From the NCBI RefSeq assembly GCF_019991125.1, contig NZ_JAGENB010000002.1:946672-1010671 (forward strand): a stretch of 64,000 nt of DNA, in the 5' to 3' direction. Below are positions 9,001-18,173 of the stretch, piece by piece; the stretch's first letter is position 1, and each line of letters starts with the position of its first letter. The notes under the pieces are model-generated. The model worked only from the letters and a program-made list of their open reading frames with translations. It was not told where the DNA came from and made no database searches. The translations under genes and the position numbers were made by a program. The stretch comes from Phyllobacterium calauticae (GTDB lineage Bacteria > Pseudomonadota > Alphaproteobacteria > Rhizobiales > Rhizobiaceae).

Positions 9001-9500
9001 CACTGGATTCGAAGGGGGATGGCCCCCTGCGCGGGCAGATCGATGCGCGCGACTTCACCCTCGTCAACGAGCCCAGGCTGGCCAGTCTCGTGTCGTCCTC
9101 GCCGAATGGCACGAGCCTCAACGATGCGGTGAAAAAGAACATCGATGTGTCGGTGGTGACCTTCGAGCGCGGCTTTTCGCAAATCGAAAAGGGCAAGAAC
9201 TACATCAATCTTGCCAATGGCGTGGTCCGCGGTTCGACCATCGGCACCACCTTCCAGGGCGTGCTCAGCGATCCCCAGGGCAACATGGCGCTGACGGGCA
9301 CCTTCATGCCTGCCTATGGCATCAACCGCATCTTTGGCGAATTGCCCGTCCTCGGCCTTCTGCTTGGCAATGGACGGGATCGCGGCCTGATCGGCATCAC
9401 CTACAAGTTGCAGGGGCCGATCAAGCAACCGCAGATCATCGTCAATCCGATTTCGGTGATCGCACCGGGCATTTTCCGGTCGATTTTCGAGTTTCAGTGA
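6063..9500 (+). CDS. AsmA-like/DUF3971 (YhdP-type) inner membrane protein
   Basis: A large protein of up to 1145 residues. A basic N-terminus (MTEKPKRVRFTKRDFLKF) precedes one transmembrane helix at about residues 44-68, followed by a long periplasmic beta-rich part. The middle resembles DUF3971 and the C-terminus (LTGTFMPAYGINRIFGELP, then GLIGITYKLQGPIKQP) is the typical AsmA-like end. This group bridges the envelope and is implicated in phospholipid transport to the outer membrane. The start is TTG at 6063, the only one giving the basic tail; ATG 6162 is an alternative that keeps the membrane helix. It is followed by a large inverted repeat rather than a simple terminator. Confidence 0.85.
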   Translation: MTEKPKRVRFTKRDFLKFHHYPSAVEQGEVPVAMPARRSRFRFACGALASFLILLVVLAGIAFVVLRVGIGGEALTQRAQTALKSVVGPDTDATIQSAQISLDQRKHVALEARNVNISDVKRGVEIKNIRSVRIGLATLPLLQGDVKVQSLELTGAQITVGASQEPFDFMSIVPQDDRGLVNLDGVSQLIFTGLQNAVSLLDQRETRDITVADTRFDFTVAGRPENLRIIHLELTETGGPVAIKGTVEWRGKVIDVSAQVKRAALGARIDSFSLAISKIPLIGKQGEAPVPDADGIKPDTSYLAYNNEAEIRLDGVAAVAATPMRISGSLNVSEGPVSIGNVEDMGAGAQINFEHVFGTEKVEITPSAIHFGGFKGVVEGAVGPEPLPEDATAVAAVANPGYRFELITQEAVSAPADSSEPPLAFNARIAGRFAPGEAKLDISEIAVRADGESELYGQGSVVFGKGSPAMTLALRIPKMPTAQVKQLWPIWVATGARRWVLDNLFGGDVRDSRVDVMFAAGRFDGPGKPPPLTADEVQVDFNVQNTRFDIVGDLPPIRDADGAISVRGAYTTIKLLKGSAFTPGNREAHIVDGTLIIPWGPQRPVLSELDLNIAGDASAIAEIAGFKPINAVKGVPFAPADISGDVKTHVLVTFPVTRHAPEGSLQWSAEIALNGVNLAKKVDGQTITNANGTLNVNDTEANIDVKAQLNGVPADITMFEPLGSNPAKRKQSVSLQLDDKTRNTLFPSLDPFISGPISINIDKSADGSQVAVADLSKAEVKLAQLGWTKGAGVKATAKFSLQQDADNISVRNLDVAGETFRLRGDISVVKGDLVSADFSQVSLNRTDDIAVKISRTGYGYRADVKGKSFDARSLLNQVTDKKQAGDSNDKKRILVNADIDDVQGFYSESFGNVSLSYEGVGSHVSGLAFNAVTKSGQKVIATDSSESGARSVSLQSKDAGAVLRFTGFYDKMQGGSILVALDSKGDGPLRGQIDARDFTLVNEPRLASLVSSSPNGTSLNDAVKKNIDVSVVTFERGFSQIEKGKNYINLANGVVRGSTIGTTFQGVLSDPQGNMALTGTFMPAYGINRIFGELPVLGLLLGNGRDRGLIGITYKLQGPIKQPQIIVNPISVIAPGIFRSIFEFQ

Positions 9501-9521
9501 GAAGCTCTGGTAGTAGAATCA

Positions 9522-9648
9522 TTGTGCGTGGTTCGACAAGCTCACCATGAGGGATGGAGTCGGCTGCAGGGAGCTAAGTTCTGCAACGTTTGTGGTGATC
9601 TTGCACCAAACCACCTCCCTCATGGTGAGCTTGTCGAACCACGCACAA
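9522..9648. repeat. 33-bp perfect inverted repeat (REP/MITE-like element)
   Basis: Arms at 9522-9554 and 9616-9648 are perfect reverse complements over 33 bases, separated by 61 bases. The arm core TTCGACAAGCTCACCATGAG resembles the GTTCGACAAGCTCA-type palindromic repeats common in bacterial intergenic space. It sits between the convergent AsmA-like gene and tyrS and could serve as a bidirectional terminator. No transposase is encoded. Confidence 0.88.
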
Positions 9649-9665
9649 CGCTGAAGCCGAATGGC

Positions 9666-10919
9666 TTAGATCGGACGAACGAGAATGTGCTTCTTCTTGC
9701 CCAGCGACAGCTTGACGATGCCGTCGCCTGTCACGTCAGCGGTCGAAACCTGCGCCTTTTCATCGGAAACGCTGGCGTCGTTCACCCGGACCGCACCGCC
9801 CTGAATGTGACGGCGGGCCTCGCCATTCGAACCGGCAAGGCCGGCTTTGACCAGCAGCGTCAGGATGCCGATGCCGCCCTCGAGCTCGCCCGTGGCGATG
9901 TCGATGGATGGCAGGTTGGCAGCCAGCGCGCCTTCCTCGAAGGTCGTGCGGGCGGTTTCTGCGGCCATGGTGGCGGCTTCACGGCCATGAACGATAGCGG
10001 TGGCTTCGGTCGCGAGGACTTTCTTCGCCTCGTTGATTTCCGAACCGCCAAGTGCTTCCAGCCGGGCAATTTCATCGAGCGGCAGGCGCGTGAAGATTTT
10101 CAGGAAGCGGCCGACATCGGCATCTTCCGTGTTGCGCCAGTACTGCCAGAAATCATAGGGGCTGAAGACATCTTCGTTGAGCCAGACCGCGCCGGTGGCC
10201 GATTTGCCCATCTTGGCACCCGAACTGGTGGTCAAAAGCGGTGTGGTCAGGGCGTAGAGCTGCGGCGTTCCCATGCGGTGACCGAGATCGACGCCGTTGA
10301 TGATGTTGCCCCACTGGTCCGAACCGCCCATCTGCAGCACGCAGCCATGGCGGCGGTTGAGCTCGACGAAATCGTAACCCTGCATGATCATGTAGTTGAA
10401 TTCGAGGAAGGAGAGGGACTGCTCCCGGTCCAGCCGCAGCTTGACGCTGTCGAATGACAGCATGCGGTTGACGGAGAAGTGACGGCCGACCTCGCGCAGG
10501 AACTCGACATAGCCCAGTCCCATCAGCCAATCGGCATTGTTGACGAGGAAAGCATCGGTCGGGCTATCACCAAAGCGCAGGATGCGGGCGAAAATCCGCT
10601 TGATGCCTTCGATGTTCGTGTTGATCGCCTCGGGTGTCAGCAGCTTGCGCTGTTCGTCGCGGAAAGAGGGGTCGCCCACCATCGAGGTGCCGCCGCCCAT
10701 CAGCGCAATCGGCCGGTGGCCGGTTTCCTGCAGCCAGTACAGCATGGTCGCGGAAATGAGATTGCCGATGTGCAGGCTCGTCGCCGTCGCATCATAGCCG
10801 ACATAGGCTGTCACTGTCTCCTTGGCGAAAAGCGCATCCAGACCGGCCTCGTCGGAGACCTGATGGATGAAGCCGCGCGTGGAAAGCGTGTGCAGAAAGT
10901 CGGATTTGAAGGCAGACAT
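9666..10919 (-). CDS. tyrS: Tyrosyl-tRNA synthetase
   Basis: A 417-residue class I aminoacyl-tRNA synthetase that charges tRNA-Tyr in the cytoplasm. The HIGH-type motif is LHIGN at about residue 50 ([11 protein letters not shown]) and the KMSKS loop appears as KMGKS in [10 protein letters not shown]. The tyrosine-binding region [12 protein letters not shown] and GGSDQWGN are present. An S4 RNA-binding domain forms the C-terminus (about 350-412, with [15 protein letters not shown]). Length fits the bacterial TyrRS norm. ATG 10919 is preceded by GGAAAAA. The matching tRNA-Tyr gene is in this window at 37314. Confidence 0.97.
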   Translation of the reverse strand: MSAFKSDFLHTLSTRGFIHQVSDEAGLDALFAKETVTAYVGYDATATSLHIGNLISATMLYWLQETGHRPIALMGGGTSMVGDPSFRDEQRKLLTPEAINTNIEGIKRIFARILRFGDSPTDAFLVNNADWLMGLGYVEFLREVGRHFSVNRMLSFDSVKLRLDREQSLSFLEFNYMIMQGYDFVELNRRHGCVLQMGGSDQWGNIINGVDLGHRMGTPQLYALTTPLLTTSSGAKMGKSATGAVWLNEDVFSPYDFWQYWRNTEDADVGRFLKIFTRLPLDEIARLEALGGSEINEAKKVLATEATAIVHGREAATMAAETARTTFEEGALAANLPSIDIATGELEGGIGILTLLVKAGLAGSNGEARRHIQGGAVRVNDASVSDEKAQVSTADVTGDGIVKLSLGKKKHILVRPI

Positions 10920-11028
10920 GAGTTTTTCCTGAAACTTTACGTAGGGAAGCGTCCGGCATGAAGAACGTGCCGAACAAGACGTGGCCGTTTAACATCATTC
11001 GGGGCCGAATCACAAGAAAGGGTGTGAC

Positions 11029-12159
11029 GTGACAGCGACAAGGCGGGCAATTGGCCTGATGAGCGGAACATCCATGGATGGAATCGACATCGCGCTCATC
11101 GAAACCGACGGCAGAAACGCGGTGCAGCGCGGACCTTCGGGCTTCGTCGCCTATGACCCGGCATTCCGGCGGCAGATCGAGGCAGGGCTCGAGGATGCCA
11201 AATCCATCCGCAAGCGCGATCAGCGCCCCGGCGGTCTTGCCGCCATCGAACAGGAACTGACGCGGCGACATGGCGAGGCGGTGCTCGGCTTCCTCTCGGA
11301 TTATAAGTTAAGCACTGATGCCATTGATATTATTGGTTTTCATGGTCAGACCGTTCTGCATCGCCCGCAGGAACAGCTGACCGTCCAGCTGGGTGACGGG
11401 CGGTTGCTGGCCGATATGACAGGCATTCCCGTTGTCCATGACATGCGCGCCAACGATATGGTGCATGGCGGGCAAGGGGCGCCGCTGGTTCCGGTCTATC
11501 ATCAGGCACTCGCGGCAAGGGTTCCGGTCGAGCTTGGCAGGGGCAAGCCGGTCGTGTTCGTCAATATTGGCGGTATTTCCAACGTCACGATCGTTTCGGC
11601 GACAGGGGATCCCGTCGCCTTCGATACCGGGCCCGGCAACACGCTGATCGACCAGTGGGTCGCCGACAAGGTGGGAATCGCCTATGATGCGGGCGGTATG
11701 ATTGCCAGCGAAGGCCAGGTGCTGGCCGGCGCCGTGGCGCGCTATATGGCAAAGCCGTTTTTCGCGCTGAAGCCGCCGAAATCGCTCGACCGCAATGATT
11801 TCACGCTTGAGGACCTTGGCAATCCGGAACTGGCCGATGGCGCCCGTACGCTCGCCAGGGTGACCGCCGATGCCATTCTCCAAGCCGGCGCCTATGCGCC
11901 GGAACAACCGGCGCTCTGGGTGATCTGCGGCGGCGGGCGCAAGAATGCGACCGTCATGGCCGATCTTGTGGAGGGCGCGGTCAAATCGGGTGCTGCTGTG
12001 ATTGCCGCCGAGGAATTGGGACTGAACGGCGATTCGATGGAGGCGGAGGCCTGGGCCTATCTCGCCGTGCGGGCCCTCGATGGCCTGCCGCTGACATTTC
12101 CGACCACAACGGGTTGCGATGCGGCTGTTTCGGGCGGGGTGGTGAGCCCCAACAAATAG
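11029..12159 (+). CDS. anmK: Anhydro-N-acetylmuramic acid kinase
   Basis: A 376-residue enzyme of the ASKHA (sugar kinase/actin) fold. It opens and phosphorylates 1,6-anhydro-MurNAc to MurNAc-6-phosphate during peptidoglycan recycling. The N-terminal nucleotide-binding motif [12 protein letters not shown] is diagnostic, and [21 protein letters not shown] and VCGGGRKN follow in the expected order. The start is GTG at 11029. It is divergent from tyrS, an arrangement common in alphaproteobacteria. A weak hairpin plus T-run (12180-12209) follows the stop. Confidence 0.95.
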   Translation: MTATRRAIGLMSGTSMDGIDIALIETDGRNAVQRGPSGFVAYDPAFRRQIEAGLEDAKSIRKRDQRPGGLAAIEQELTRRHGEAVLGFLSDYKLSTDAIDIIGFHGQTVLHRPQEQLTVQLGDGRLLADMTGIPVVHDMRANDMVHGGQGAPLVPVYHQALAARVPVELGRGKPVVFVNIGGISNVTIVSATGDPVAFDTGPGNTLIDQWVADKVGIAYDAGGMIASEGQVLAGAVARYMAKPFFALKPPKSLDRNDFTLEDLGNPELADGARTLARVTADAILQAGAYAPEQPALWVICGGGRKNATVMADLVEGAVKSGAAVIAAEELGLNGDSMEAEAWAYLAVRALDGLPLTFPTTTGCDAAVSGGVVSPNK

Positions 12160-12207
12160 GGGCTTCACCGTAATCTATAGCTGCAACAACGTCGTGCAGC
12201 GCGTTTT

Positions 12208-12882
12208 TTAACGCAGACGTTTCGGCTTGGCTTCGACCAGCTCGCCGTTCAGGCGGCGGTCGAGATATTCGGAGCATTCGCCGATGACTTCATCGGTCAT
12301 CCCCGTGAAGAAGTGATTGGCGCCGACCATCGTCTTCTGCGTGATGGTGATGCCCTTCTGGGTCTTCAGCTTGTCGACCAGTCCCTGCACATCCTTGGCC
12401 GGTGCAACCTTGTCCTGATCGCCATGAATGATCAGGCCGGATGAGGGGCAGGGTGCGAGGAACGAGAAATCATAGGTGTTCGGCTGTGGCGCGACCGAGA
12501 TGAACCCTTCGATTTCCGGACGGCGCATCAGGAGCTGCATGCCGATCCACGCGCCGAAGGAATAGCCGGCGACCCAGCAGGTCTTGGAATCCGGATGCAG
12601 CGACTGCACCCAGTCAAGCGCACCGGCCGCGTCGGACAATTCACCCGAGCCATGGTCGAATTCGCCCTGGCTGCGGCCAATGCCACGGAAGTTGAACCGC
12701 AATGTCGTGAAGCCGCGCTGCTGGAACATGTAGAACAGATCGTAGACGATCTTGTTGTTCATGGTGCCGCCAAACTGCGGATGCGGGTGCAGGACAATCG
12801 CTATCGGTGCATTTTTTTCCATCGAAGGCTGATAACGGCCCTCAAGACGCCCCGCAGGTCCATTGAAAATTACTTCAGGCAT
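12208..12882 (-). CDS. Alpha/beta hydrolase (dienelactone hydrolase-like)
   Basis: A 224-residue cytoplasmic alpha/beta hydrolase. The nucleophile elbow is GYSFGAW (GxSxG); the oxyanion region is HPHPQFGGTMNN and the catalytic His lies in GANHFF near the C-terminus, with Asp in HGDQDKVAP. The substrate is unknown; this conserved rhizobial family has no firm role. The reading frame stays open upstream to 12951, but ATG 12882 (MPEVIFNGPAG) is preferred because GTGGAG lies nine bases before it. The gene is divergent from the desulfurase that opens the suf operon. Confidence 0.85.
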   Translation of the reverse strand: MPEVIFNGPAGRLEGRYQPSMEKNAPIAIVLHPHPQFGGTMNNKIVYDLFYMFQQRGFTTLRFNFRGIGRSQGEFDHGSGELSDAAGALDWVQSLHPDSKTCWVAGYSFGAWIGMQLLMRRPEIEGFISVAPQPNTYDFSFLAPCPSSGLIIHGDQDKVAPAKDVQGLVDKLKTQKGITITQKTMVGANHFFTGMTDEVIGECSEYLDRRLNGELVEAKPKRLR

Positions 12883-13089
12883 GTGTACTCCACTCTTCGC
12901 CACAGGGCGTCTGTCGATCAGCCGGACTTGACGGCGATCAACAGCACCCATAAAACCAGTTTAGAACCGTTCAAAACTGGTGTAGGATTTTGTCTCGAAG
13001 CGGCTTCATAGGCCGGTCCGAGGTTGAATTTCAAGAAAATTGCGCTTTTTGCCAGCGCTGAGTTCAAAAGAACAGGAATCACGACAGGT

Positions 13090-14265
13090 ATGGCCCAAAA
13101 ACGCGCCTATCTCGACTACAACGCCAGTGCGCCGCTTCTTGCGGCAGCGCGCGATGCTGTGGTCGATGCTTTGGCGCAAACGGGCAATCCATCGTCCGTT
13201 CATCAGGAAGGCCGTGCTTCAAAAGCCATTCTCGAACGCGCCCGCCGCGACGTGGCTGCTCTTGTGAATGCCAAACCTGATCATGTGTTCTTTACATCGG
13301 GTGCGACCGAGGCTGCTTCAACCCTTCTGACGCCACATTATATGATGGGACGGGCGCCTGTGCGGCTGTCGCGGCTTTATGTCAGCGCCAGCGAGCACCC
13401 TTGCGTGCTGGCGGGCGGGCAGTTTGCCGCCGACCAGATCGATACGGTTCCGGTGGATCGCAACGGACTGCTCGATCTTGAGCGGCTGCGTACGCTGCTG
13501 GCGGCCCATGACAAGGGCGAAGGTCTGCCGCTGGTCGCCGTGCAGGCCGCCAACAACGAGACCGGCGTCTTGCAGCCCATCGATGAAATCGGCAGGCTTG
13601 TCAAAGCGTTCGGTGGCTTTTTTGTCGTCGATGCGGTGCAGGCGGCCGGGCGGATTCCTCTCGATATTGCAACGGCTTGCGCTGATTATCTCATTCTCTC
13701 GTCGCACAAGATCGGCGGTCCGAAGGGCGTAGGCGCCATCATTGCGGTTTCCGATCTGGTCATGCCCAAGGCGCTGGTGCGCGGCGGCGGACAGGAAAAG
13801 GGCCACCGTGCCGGGACGGAAGCCTTGCCTGTTATAGCGGGTTTCGGCGCTGCGGCGCGGGTTGCCCGCGAACAGCTGCTGGCTGGCGGCTGGGGGCTTG
13901 CCAACCGGCAGCGGATCGAGGACGGCATCCGGGCGATCGCACCCGATGCGGTGATTTATGGCGATGCGGCGGGGCGGCTCGCCAATACGACCTTCTTCAG
14001 CCTGACAGATATGAAGGCGGAAACCGTGCAAATCGCTTTCGATCTGGCGGGAATTGCGCTATCGGCAGGCTCTGCCTGTTCTTCGGGAAAAGTCGGGCCA
14101 AGCCATGTGCTTGCGGCCATGGGATTTGGCGATGGAACCGGGGGCCTGCGGGTCTCCACAACGCCGGAAACCACGCAGGACGAAATTGCGCTTTTCCTTG
14201 AGGCGCTGACAAAAATTGTCGCGCGGCGGGACCGGACGAAGCCGGTTTCTGCCGATGCGGCGTGA
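13090..14265 (+). CDS. Cysteine desulfurase, NifS/IscS-type, first gene of the suf region
   Basis: A PLP-dependent enzyme of about 391 residues that moves sulfur from cysteine onto its own Cys for Fe-S cluster building. The PLP lysine is in SSHKIGGPKG and the catalytic Cys in GSACSSGKVG, a loop of the NifS/IscS type, unlike the SufS further along. TSGATEA and NNETGVLQP mark the cofactor pocket. ATG 13090 (MAQKRAYLDYNASAP) matches the family N-terminus; a TTG at 13024 would add 22 unlikely residues. Placement 168 bases before sufB is typical for Rhizobiales. The division of labour with SufS is not evident from sequence. Confidence 0.92.
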   Translation: MAQKRAYLDYNASAPLLAAARDAVVDALAQTGNPSSVHQEGRASKAILERARRDVAALVNAKPDHVFFTSGATEAASTLLTPHYMMGRAPVRLSRLYVSASEHPCVLAGGQFAADQIDTVPVDRNGLLDLERLRTLLAAHDKGEGLPLVAVQAANNETGVLQPIDEIGRLVKAFGGFFVVDAVQAAGRIPLDIATACADYLILSSHKIGGPKGVGAIIAVSDLVMPKALVRGGGQEKGHRAGTEALPVIAGFGAAARVAREQLLAGGWGLANRQRIEDGIRAIAPDAVIYGDAAGRLANTTFFSLTDMKAETVQIAFDLAGIALSAGSACSSGKVGPSHVLAAMGFGDGTGGLRVSTTPETTQDEIALFLEALTKIVARRDRTKPVSADAA

Positions 14266-14382
14266 ATTATCGCAGATATCGACAATAAATAGTCGATAAA
14301 TGCAAAAGAATCCGGTGAATACCGGTGTTAAATCGTGCGATTGCACACTACATTGAGGCAAATATTCAAGACGACACACGCC

Positions 14383-14411
14383 TTGACGTTTGCAACTGCG
14401 GGACCTTGAAT
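14383..14411 (+). promoter_or_regulatory. Candidate promoter of sufBCDS
   Basis: TTGACG at 14383-14388 and TTGAAT at 14406-14411 are separated by 17 bases, and CTTGAC matches the rhizobial -35 consensus. The predicted start (about 14418) is just before the sufB ribosome site. It lies in the only sizeable gap between the desulfurase and sufB. No convincing Irr or RirA box was recognised. Confidence 0.4.
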
Positions 14412-14433
14412 CCCGCGAGGATGGAGAACGCCA

Positions 14434-15963
14434 ATGCCTGCCGTGCAGGAAACTATTGATCAGGTCCGCACCCTGGACGTGGACCAGTACAAGTATGGCT
14501 TTGAGACCCTTATCGAAATGGATAAGGCGCCAAAGGGCCTCAGCGAAGACATTATCCGCTTTATTTCGGCCAAGAAGAATGAGCCGGAATGGATGCTGGA
14601 ATGGCGTCTGAAAGCCTATGAACGCTGGCTGACGATGGAAGAGCCCACATGGGCGCGGGTGAACTACCCGAAAATCGATTTCCAGGACATGGTCTATTAT
14701 GCCGGGCCGAAGAATCAGACCGGACCGACATCGCTTGCCGAGGTCGATCCCGAGCTGCTGCGCACCTATGAGAAGCTGGGAATTCCGCTGAAAGAGCAGG
14801 AAATCCTTGCGGGCGTGCGCAAGATGGGCGAACCGAGCCCTTCGGACGAAGACGAAGAAGCCAGCGACAATGTCTACAAGTCCGGCCGCGTGGCGGTGGA
14901 TGCCGTGTTCGACAGCGTGTCCGTGGTTACGACCTTCAAGGCTGAACTGGCCAAGGCCGGCGTCATTTTCTGCTCGATCTCCGAAGCGATCCGCGAACAT
15001 CCGGAACTGGTCAAGAAGTACTTGGCGTCCGTGGTGCCGGTTTCCGACAACTTCTATGCGACGCTGAATTCGGCTGTCTTCACGGACGGCTCCTTCGTCT
15101 ACGTGCCGAAGGGTGTCCGCTGCCCGATGGAACTGTCGACCTATTTCCGCATCAACGAGCGGGATACCGGTCAGTTCGAACGCACGCTGATCATCGCCGA
15201 AGAGGGCGCCTATGTGTCCTATCTCGAAGGCTGCACTGCGCCGCAGCGCGACGAAAACCAGCTGCACGCGGCTGTCGTGGAACTGATTGCCCTGGACGAT
15301 GCCGAGATCAAGTACTCGACCGTGCAGAACTGGTTCCCCGGCGATGCGGAAGGCAAGGGCGGCATCTACAATTTCGTCACCAAGCGTGGCGATTGCCGCG
15401 GCGTCAATTCCAAGATCTCCTGGACGCAGGTCGAAACCGGTTCGGCGATCACCTGGAAATATCCGTCGGTGATCCTGCGCGGCGACAATTCACGCGGCGA
15501 GTTCTACTCGATTGCCGTTTCGAATGGTCATCAGCAGATCGACAGCGGCACCAAGATGCTGCACCTCGGCAAGAACACGTCGAGCCGCATCATCTCCAAG
15601 GGTATTTCGGCGGGCAAGTCGAACAACACCTATCGCGGTCAGGTTTCCGCGCACCGCAAGGCGGAGAATGCGCGCAACTTCACCCAGTGCGACTCGCTGC
15701 TGATCGGCAATGATTGCGGTGCGCATACGGTGCCTTACATCGAGGCGAAGAACGCCACGGCGCAGTTCGAGCACGAAGCCACCACCTCCAAGATTTCCGA
15801 AGATGCGCTGTTCTATGTGATGCAGCGCGGCATTCCGGAAGAGGAGGCGATTGCGCTGATCGTCAACGGCTTCGTCAAGGAAGTCATTCAGGAACTGCCG
15901 ATGGAGTTTGCCGTGGAAGCGCAGAAACTCATCGGCATCAGCCTCGAAGGCTCAGTCGGATAG
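14434..15963 (+). CDS. sufB: Fe-S cluster assembly scaffold SufB
   Basis: A 509-residue scaffold subunit of the SufBCD complex, where nascent Fe-S clusters are built in the cytoplasm. The family hallmarks are present: [13 protein letters not shown] near the N-terminus, [34 protein letters not shown], and [27 protein letters not shown] in the beta-helix core. The C-terminal [19 protein letters not shown] is typical. Length is slightly above the E. coli protein (495). ATG 14434 is preceded by GGATGGAGAA. It is followed by sufC after 93 bases. Confidence 0.97.
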   Translation: MPAVQETIDQVRTLDVDQYKYGFETLIEMDKAPKGLSEDIIRFISAKKNEPEWMLEWRLKAYERWLTMEEPTWARVNYPKIDFQDMVYYAGPKNQTGPTSLAEVDPELLRTYEKLGIPLKEQEILAGVRKMGEPSPSDEDEEASDNVYKSGRVAVDAVFDSVSVVTTFKAELAKAGVIFCSISEAIREHPELVKKYLASVVPVSDNFYATLNSAVFTDGSFVYVPKGVRCPMELSTYFRINERDTGQFERTLIIAEEGAYVSYLEGCTAPQRDENQLHAAVVELIALDDAEIKYSTVQNWFPGDAEGKGGIYNFVTKRGDCRGVNSKISWTQVETGSAITWKYPSVILRGDNSRGEFYSIAVSNGHQQIDSGTKMLHLGKNTSSRIISKGISAGKSNNTYRGQVSAHRKAENARNFTQCDSLLIGNDCGAHTVPYIEAKNATAQFEHEATTSKISEDALFYVMQRGIPEEEAIALIVNGFVKEVIQELPMEFAVEAQKLIGISLEGSVG

Positions 15964-16056
15964 CCATGGGACGGCCATCATCGGCCCGTCACTCGCCAAA
16001 CAAGATTATTGTTGGGATCGCCGAGGCTGATCCCGAGGAATTCAAAGGGTAATAGA

Positions 16057-16812
16057 ATGCTGGAAATCAGAAACCTTCATGCGAAGATCGCAGATACGGA
16101 CACCGAAATCATTCGCGGCCTGAACCTCACGGTCAAGGCGGGCGAAGTGGCGGCCATCATGGGACCGAACGGTTCCGGCAAGTCGACGCTGTCCTATATT
16201 CTTGCGGGCCGCGAAGACTACGAAGTCACCGCGGGTGACATCCTTTACAACGGTGAGTCCATTCTGGAACTCGACCCGTCCGAGCGCGCCGCCAAGGGCA
16301 TCTTCCTGGCATTCCAGTACCCGATGGAAATACCCGGCGTTGCCACGATGGAATTTTTGAAAGTGGCGATGAACTCGCAGCGCAAGGCGCGCGGCGAAGA
16401 GCCGCTGAAAATCCCGGAATTCATTGCCCGGGTGAAGACGGCGGCCGCCTCGCTCGACATGGATATCGCCATGCTGAAGCGTCCGCTCAATGTCGGTTTT
16501 TCCGGTGGCGAGAAGAAGCGTGCGGAAATCCTGCAGATGAAACTGCTGGAGCCGAAGCTGTGCGTGCTGGATGAAACAGATTCGGGCCTCGATATCGATG
16601 CGCTGAAGATCGTTTCCGATGGCGTCAATGCACTGCGTTCGCCCGACCGTGCCGTGATCGTCATCACCCACTATCAGCGCCTGCTCGACTATATCGTTCC
16701 GGACAGCGTGCACGTTCTCTACAAGGGACAGGTCATCAAGTCAGGCGACAAGAACCTTGCCCTCCATCTCGAAGAGAACGGCTACGCCGATATCATCGGC
16801 GAGGCAGCCTGA
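16057..16812 (+). CDS. sufC: Fe-S cluster assembly ATPase SufC
   Basis: A 251-residue soluble ABC-type ATPase that powers the SufBCD scaffold. Walker A is GPNGSGKST, the signature is FSGGEKKRAEI, and Walker B is LCVLDETDSGLD. The D-loop DSGLDID and the H-loop ITHYQRLL are the SufC versions. ATG 16057 (MLEIRNLHAKI) is chosen because SufC proteins start right at this strand; the frame extends upstream to 16009 without coding sense. sufD starts 11 bases after the stop. Confidence 0.97.
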   Translation: MLEIRNLHAKIADTDTEIIRGLNLTVKAGEVAAIMGPNGSGKSTLSYILAGREDYEVTAGDILYNGESILELDPSERAAKGIFLAFQYPMEIPGVATMEFLKVAMNSQRKARGEEPLKIPEFIARVKTAAASLDMDIAMLKRPLNVGFSGGEKKRAEILQMKLLEPKLCVLDETDSGLDIDALKIVSDGVNALRSPDRAVIVITHYQRLLDYIVPDSVHVLYKGQVIKSGDKNLALHLEENGYADIIGEAA

Positions 16813-16823
16813 GGAGCGACGTC

Positions 16824-18095
16824 ATGAATGTTCATACAGGACGCCAGCCGACAAGCGCAGAAGCGGCGCTGGTCGACTCCTTCGTCGACCGGATGGGCGA
16901 ACTGCCCGGCGATGCGGAAATCGTCAGCGCGCGTGACAATGCCATCGAGGCATTGAAGACGCAGGGTCTGCCGTCACGCCGCGTCGAAGCCTGGCATTAT
17001 ACCGATCTGCGCACGCTTCTGCGCAGTGTCGCCGCCTATGATGGCACGGCGGGCACCAATGCCTTGCCGGCGGTCATCCCGGGGTCGGCGGTTGCAACGG
17101 TTTCCAACGGTGTGGCGCTGACATCGCCGCGGGTCGCCGGTGTCGAATTCGCCAAGTACAGCGACAGACTGGCTGACGGATCGGTGATCCGCGATCTCGC
17201 CATTCGTGGCGGTGACGATGCGATCGGCCAGATCAACGCAGCTTACGTGACCGACGGCTGGGCCGTCTCCATTGCCGATGGCACGGAGCTTCAGGCGCCG
17301 CTGGAACTGCAGAATGCGCAGGCGCGCGGACAGGGCCACGTGCGCTTTGCCGTCAAATTCGGCAAGGGCAGCAAGGCAACCGTGATCGAACGCCAGACAG
17401 GCGGCGCGGGCGAGGGCTTCTCGACCAGTGTCAGCAACGTCACCGTTGCCGACGATGCGCAGATCGTCTGGATCATCCTGCGCGAGCAGGGTGTCGACGC
17501 AACGCAGCTTGCCCAGTTCACCGCGACCATCGGCACCAATGCCAAGCTGACGCTCTATATCGTCAATGCCGGCGGCAAGCTGGTGCGCCAGGAAGTGCAT
17601 GTGCTGTCGAAGGGCGAAGGCTCCGACTTCCAGTTGCGCGGCGTCAACCTGCTCGGCGGCGACAGCCACACGGACGTGACGATGACGCTCGGCCACCTCG
17701 TCGAGAATACCACGTCGGTGCAGATCATCCGCAATGTGGTGACGGACCGCGCGCGCGGCGTTTTCCAGGGACAGATCAAGGTCAACAAGATCGCCCAGAA
17801 GACCGATGCGCGCATGGCCTGCAACACCCTGTTGTTGTCGGATGACGGCGAATTCGATGCCAAGCCGGAACTGGAAATCTTTGCCGACGACGTGGCCTGC
17901 GGCCATGGGGCGACGGTGACCGAGATCGACGGAAACCACCTGTTCTATCTGCAGGCGCGCGGTATCCCGGAAAGCGATGCACGCGGCCTGCTGATCAAGG
18001 CATTCGTGGCTGAGATCATCGAAGAACTGGAAAGCGAACCACTGGTCGAGGCTCTGGAAGCCATTCTCGACAAGTGGCTGGCGGCGCATGTCTGA
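16824..18095 (+). CDS. sufD: Fe-S cluster assembly protein SufD
   Basis: A 423-residue paralog of SufB that completes the SufBC2D scaffold and is linked to iron supply. RVEAWHYTDLRTLLR near residue 60 is the conserved SufD N-terminal motif, and the beta-helix core runs to KTDARMACNTLLLSDD and FADDVACGHGATV, which holds the conserved Cys-Gly-His. The C-terminal FYLQARGIPESDARGLL matches the SufB end. GAGGAGCGAC upstream of ATG 16824 is the ribosome site. It is tightly coupled to sufC. Confidence 0.96.
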   Translation: MNVHTGRQPTSAEAALVDSFVDRMGELPGDAEIVSARDNAIEALKTQGLPSRRVEAWHYTDLRTLLRSVAAYDGTAGTNALPAVIPGSAVATVSNGVALTSPRVAGVEFAKYSDRLADGSVIRDLAIRGGDDAIGQINAAYVTDGWAVSIADGTELQAPLELQNAQARGQGHVRFAVKFGKGSKATVIERQTGGAGEGFSTSVSNVTVADDAQIVWIILREQGVDATQLAQFTATIGTNAKLTLYIVNAGGKLVRQEVHVLSKGEGSDFQLRGVNLLGGDSHTDVTMTLGHLVENTTSVQIIRNVVTDRARGVFQGQIKVNKIAQKTDARMACNTLLLSDDGEFDAKPELEIFADDVACGHGATVTEIDGNHLFYLQARGIPESDARGLLIKAFVAEIIEELESEPLVEALEAILDKWLAAHV

Positions 18096-18173
18096 TCGTT
18101 TGCCTGCCGGCTGGTCCGGCGGGCACAATTTCAGGTGAAACACCCGACTGAAACGCAGGAAAGCGCGGGCAAC

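Noticed and set aside
7161..9428. Very long minus-strand open frame (755 codons) opposite the AsmA-like gene
   Set aside because: Mirror frame of a GC-rich real gene; composition is His/Arg/Asp-heavy as typical for antisense shadows, and no domain is visible.
9522..9648. CRISPR-like repeat
   Set aside because: There are only two arms, and they are inverted rather than direct; no array of spacers exists anywhere in the window.
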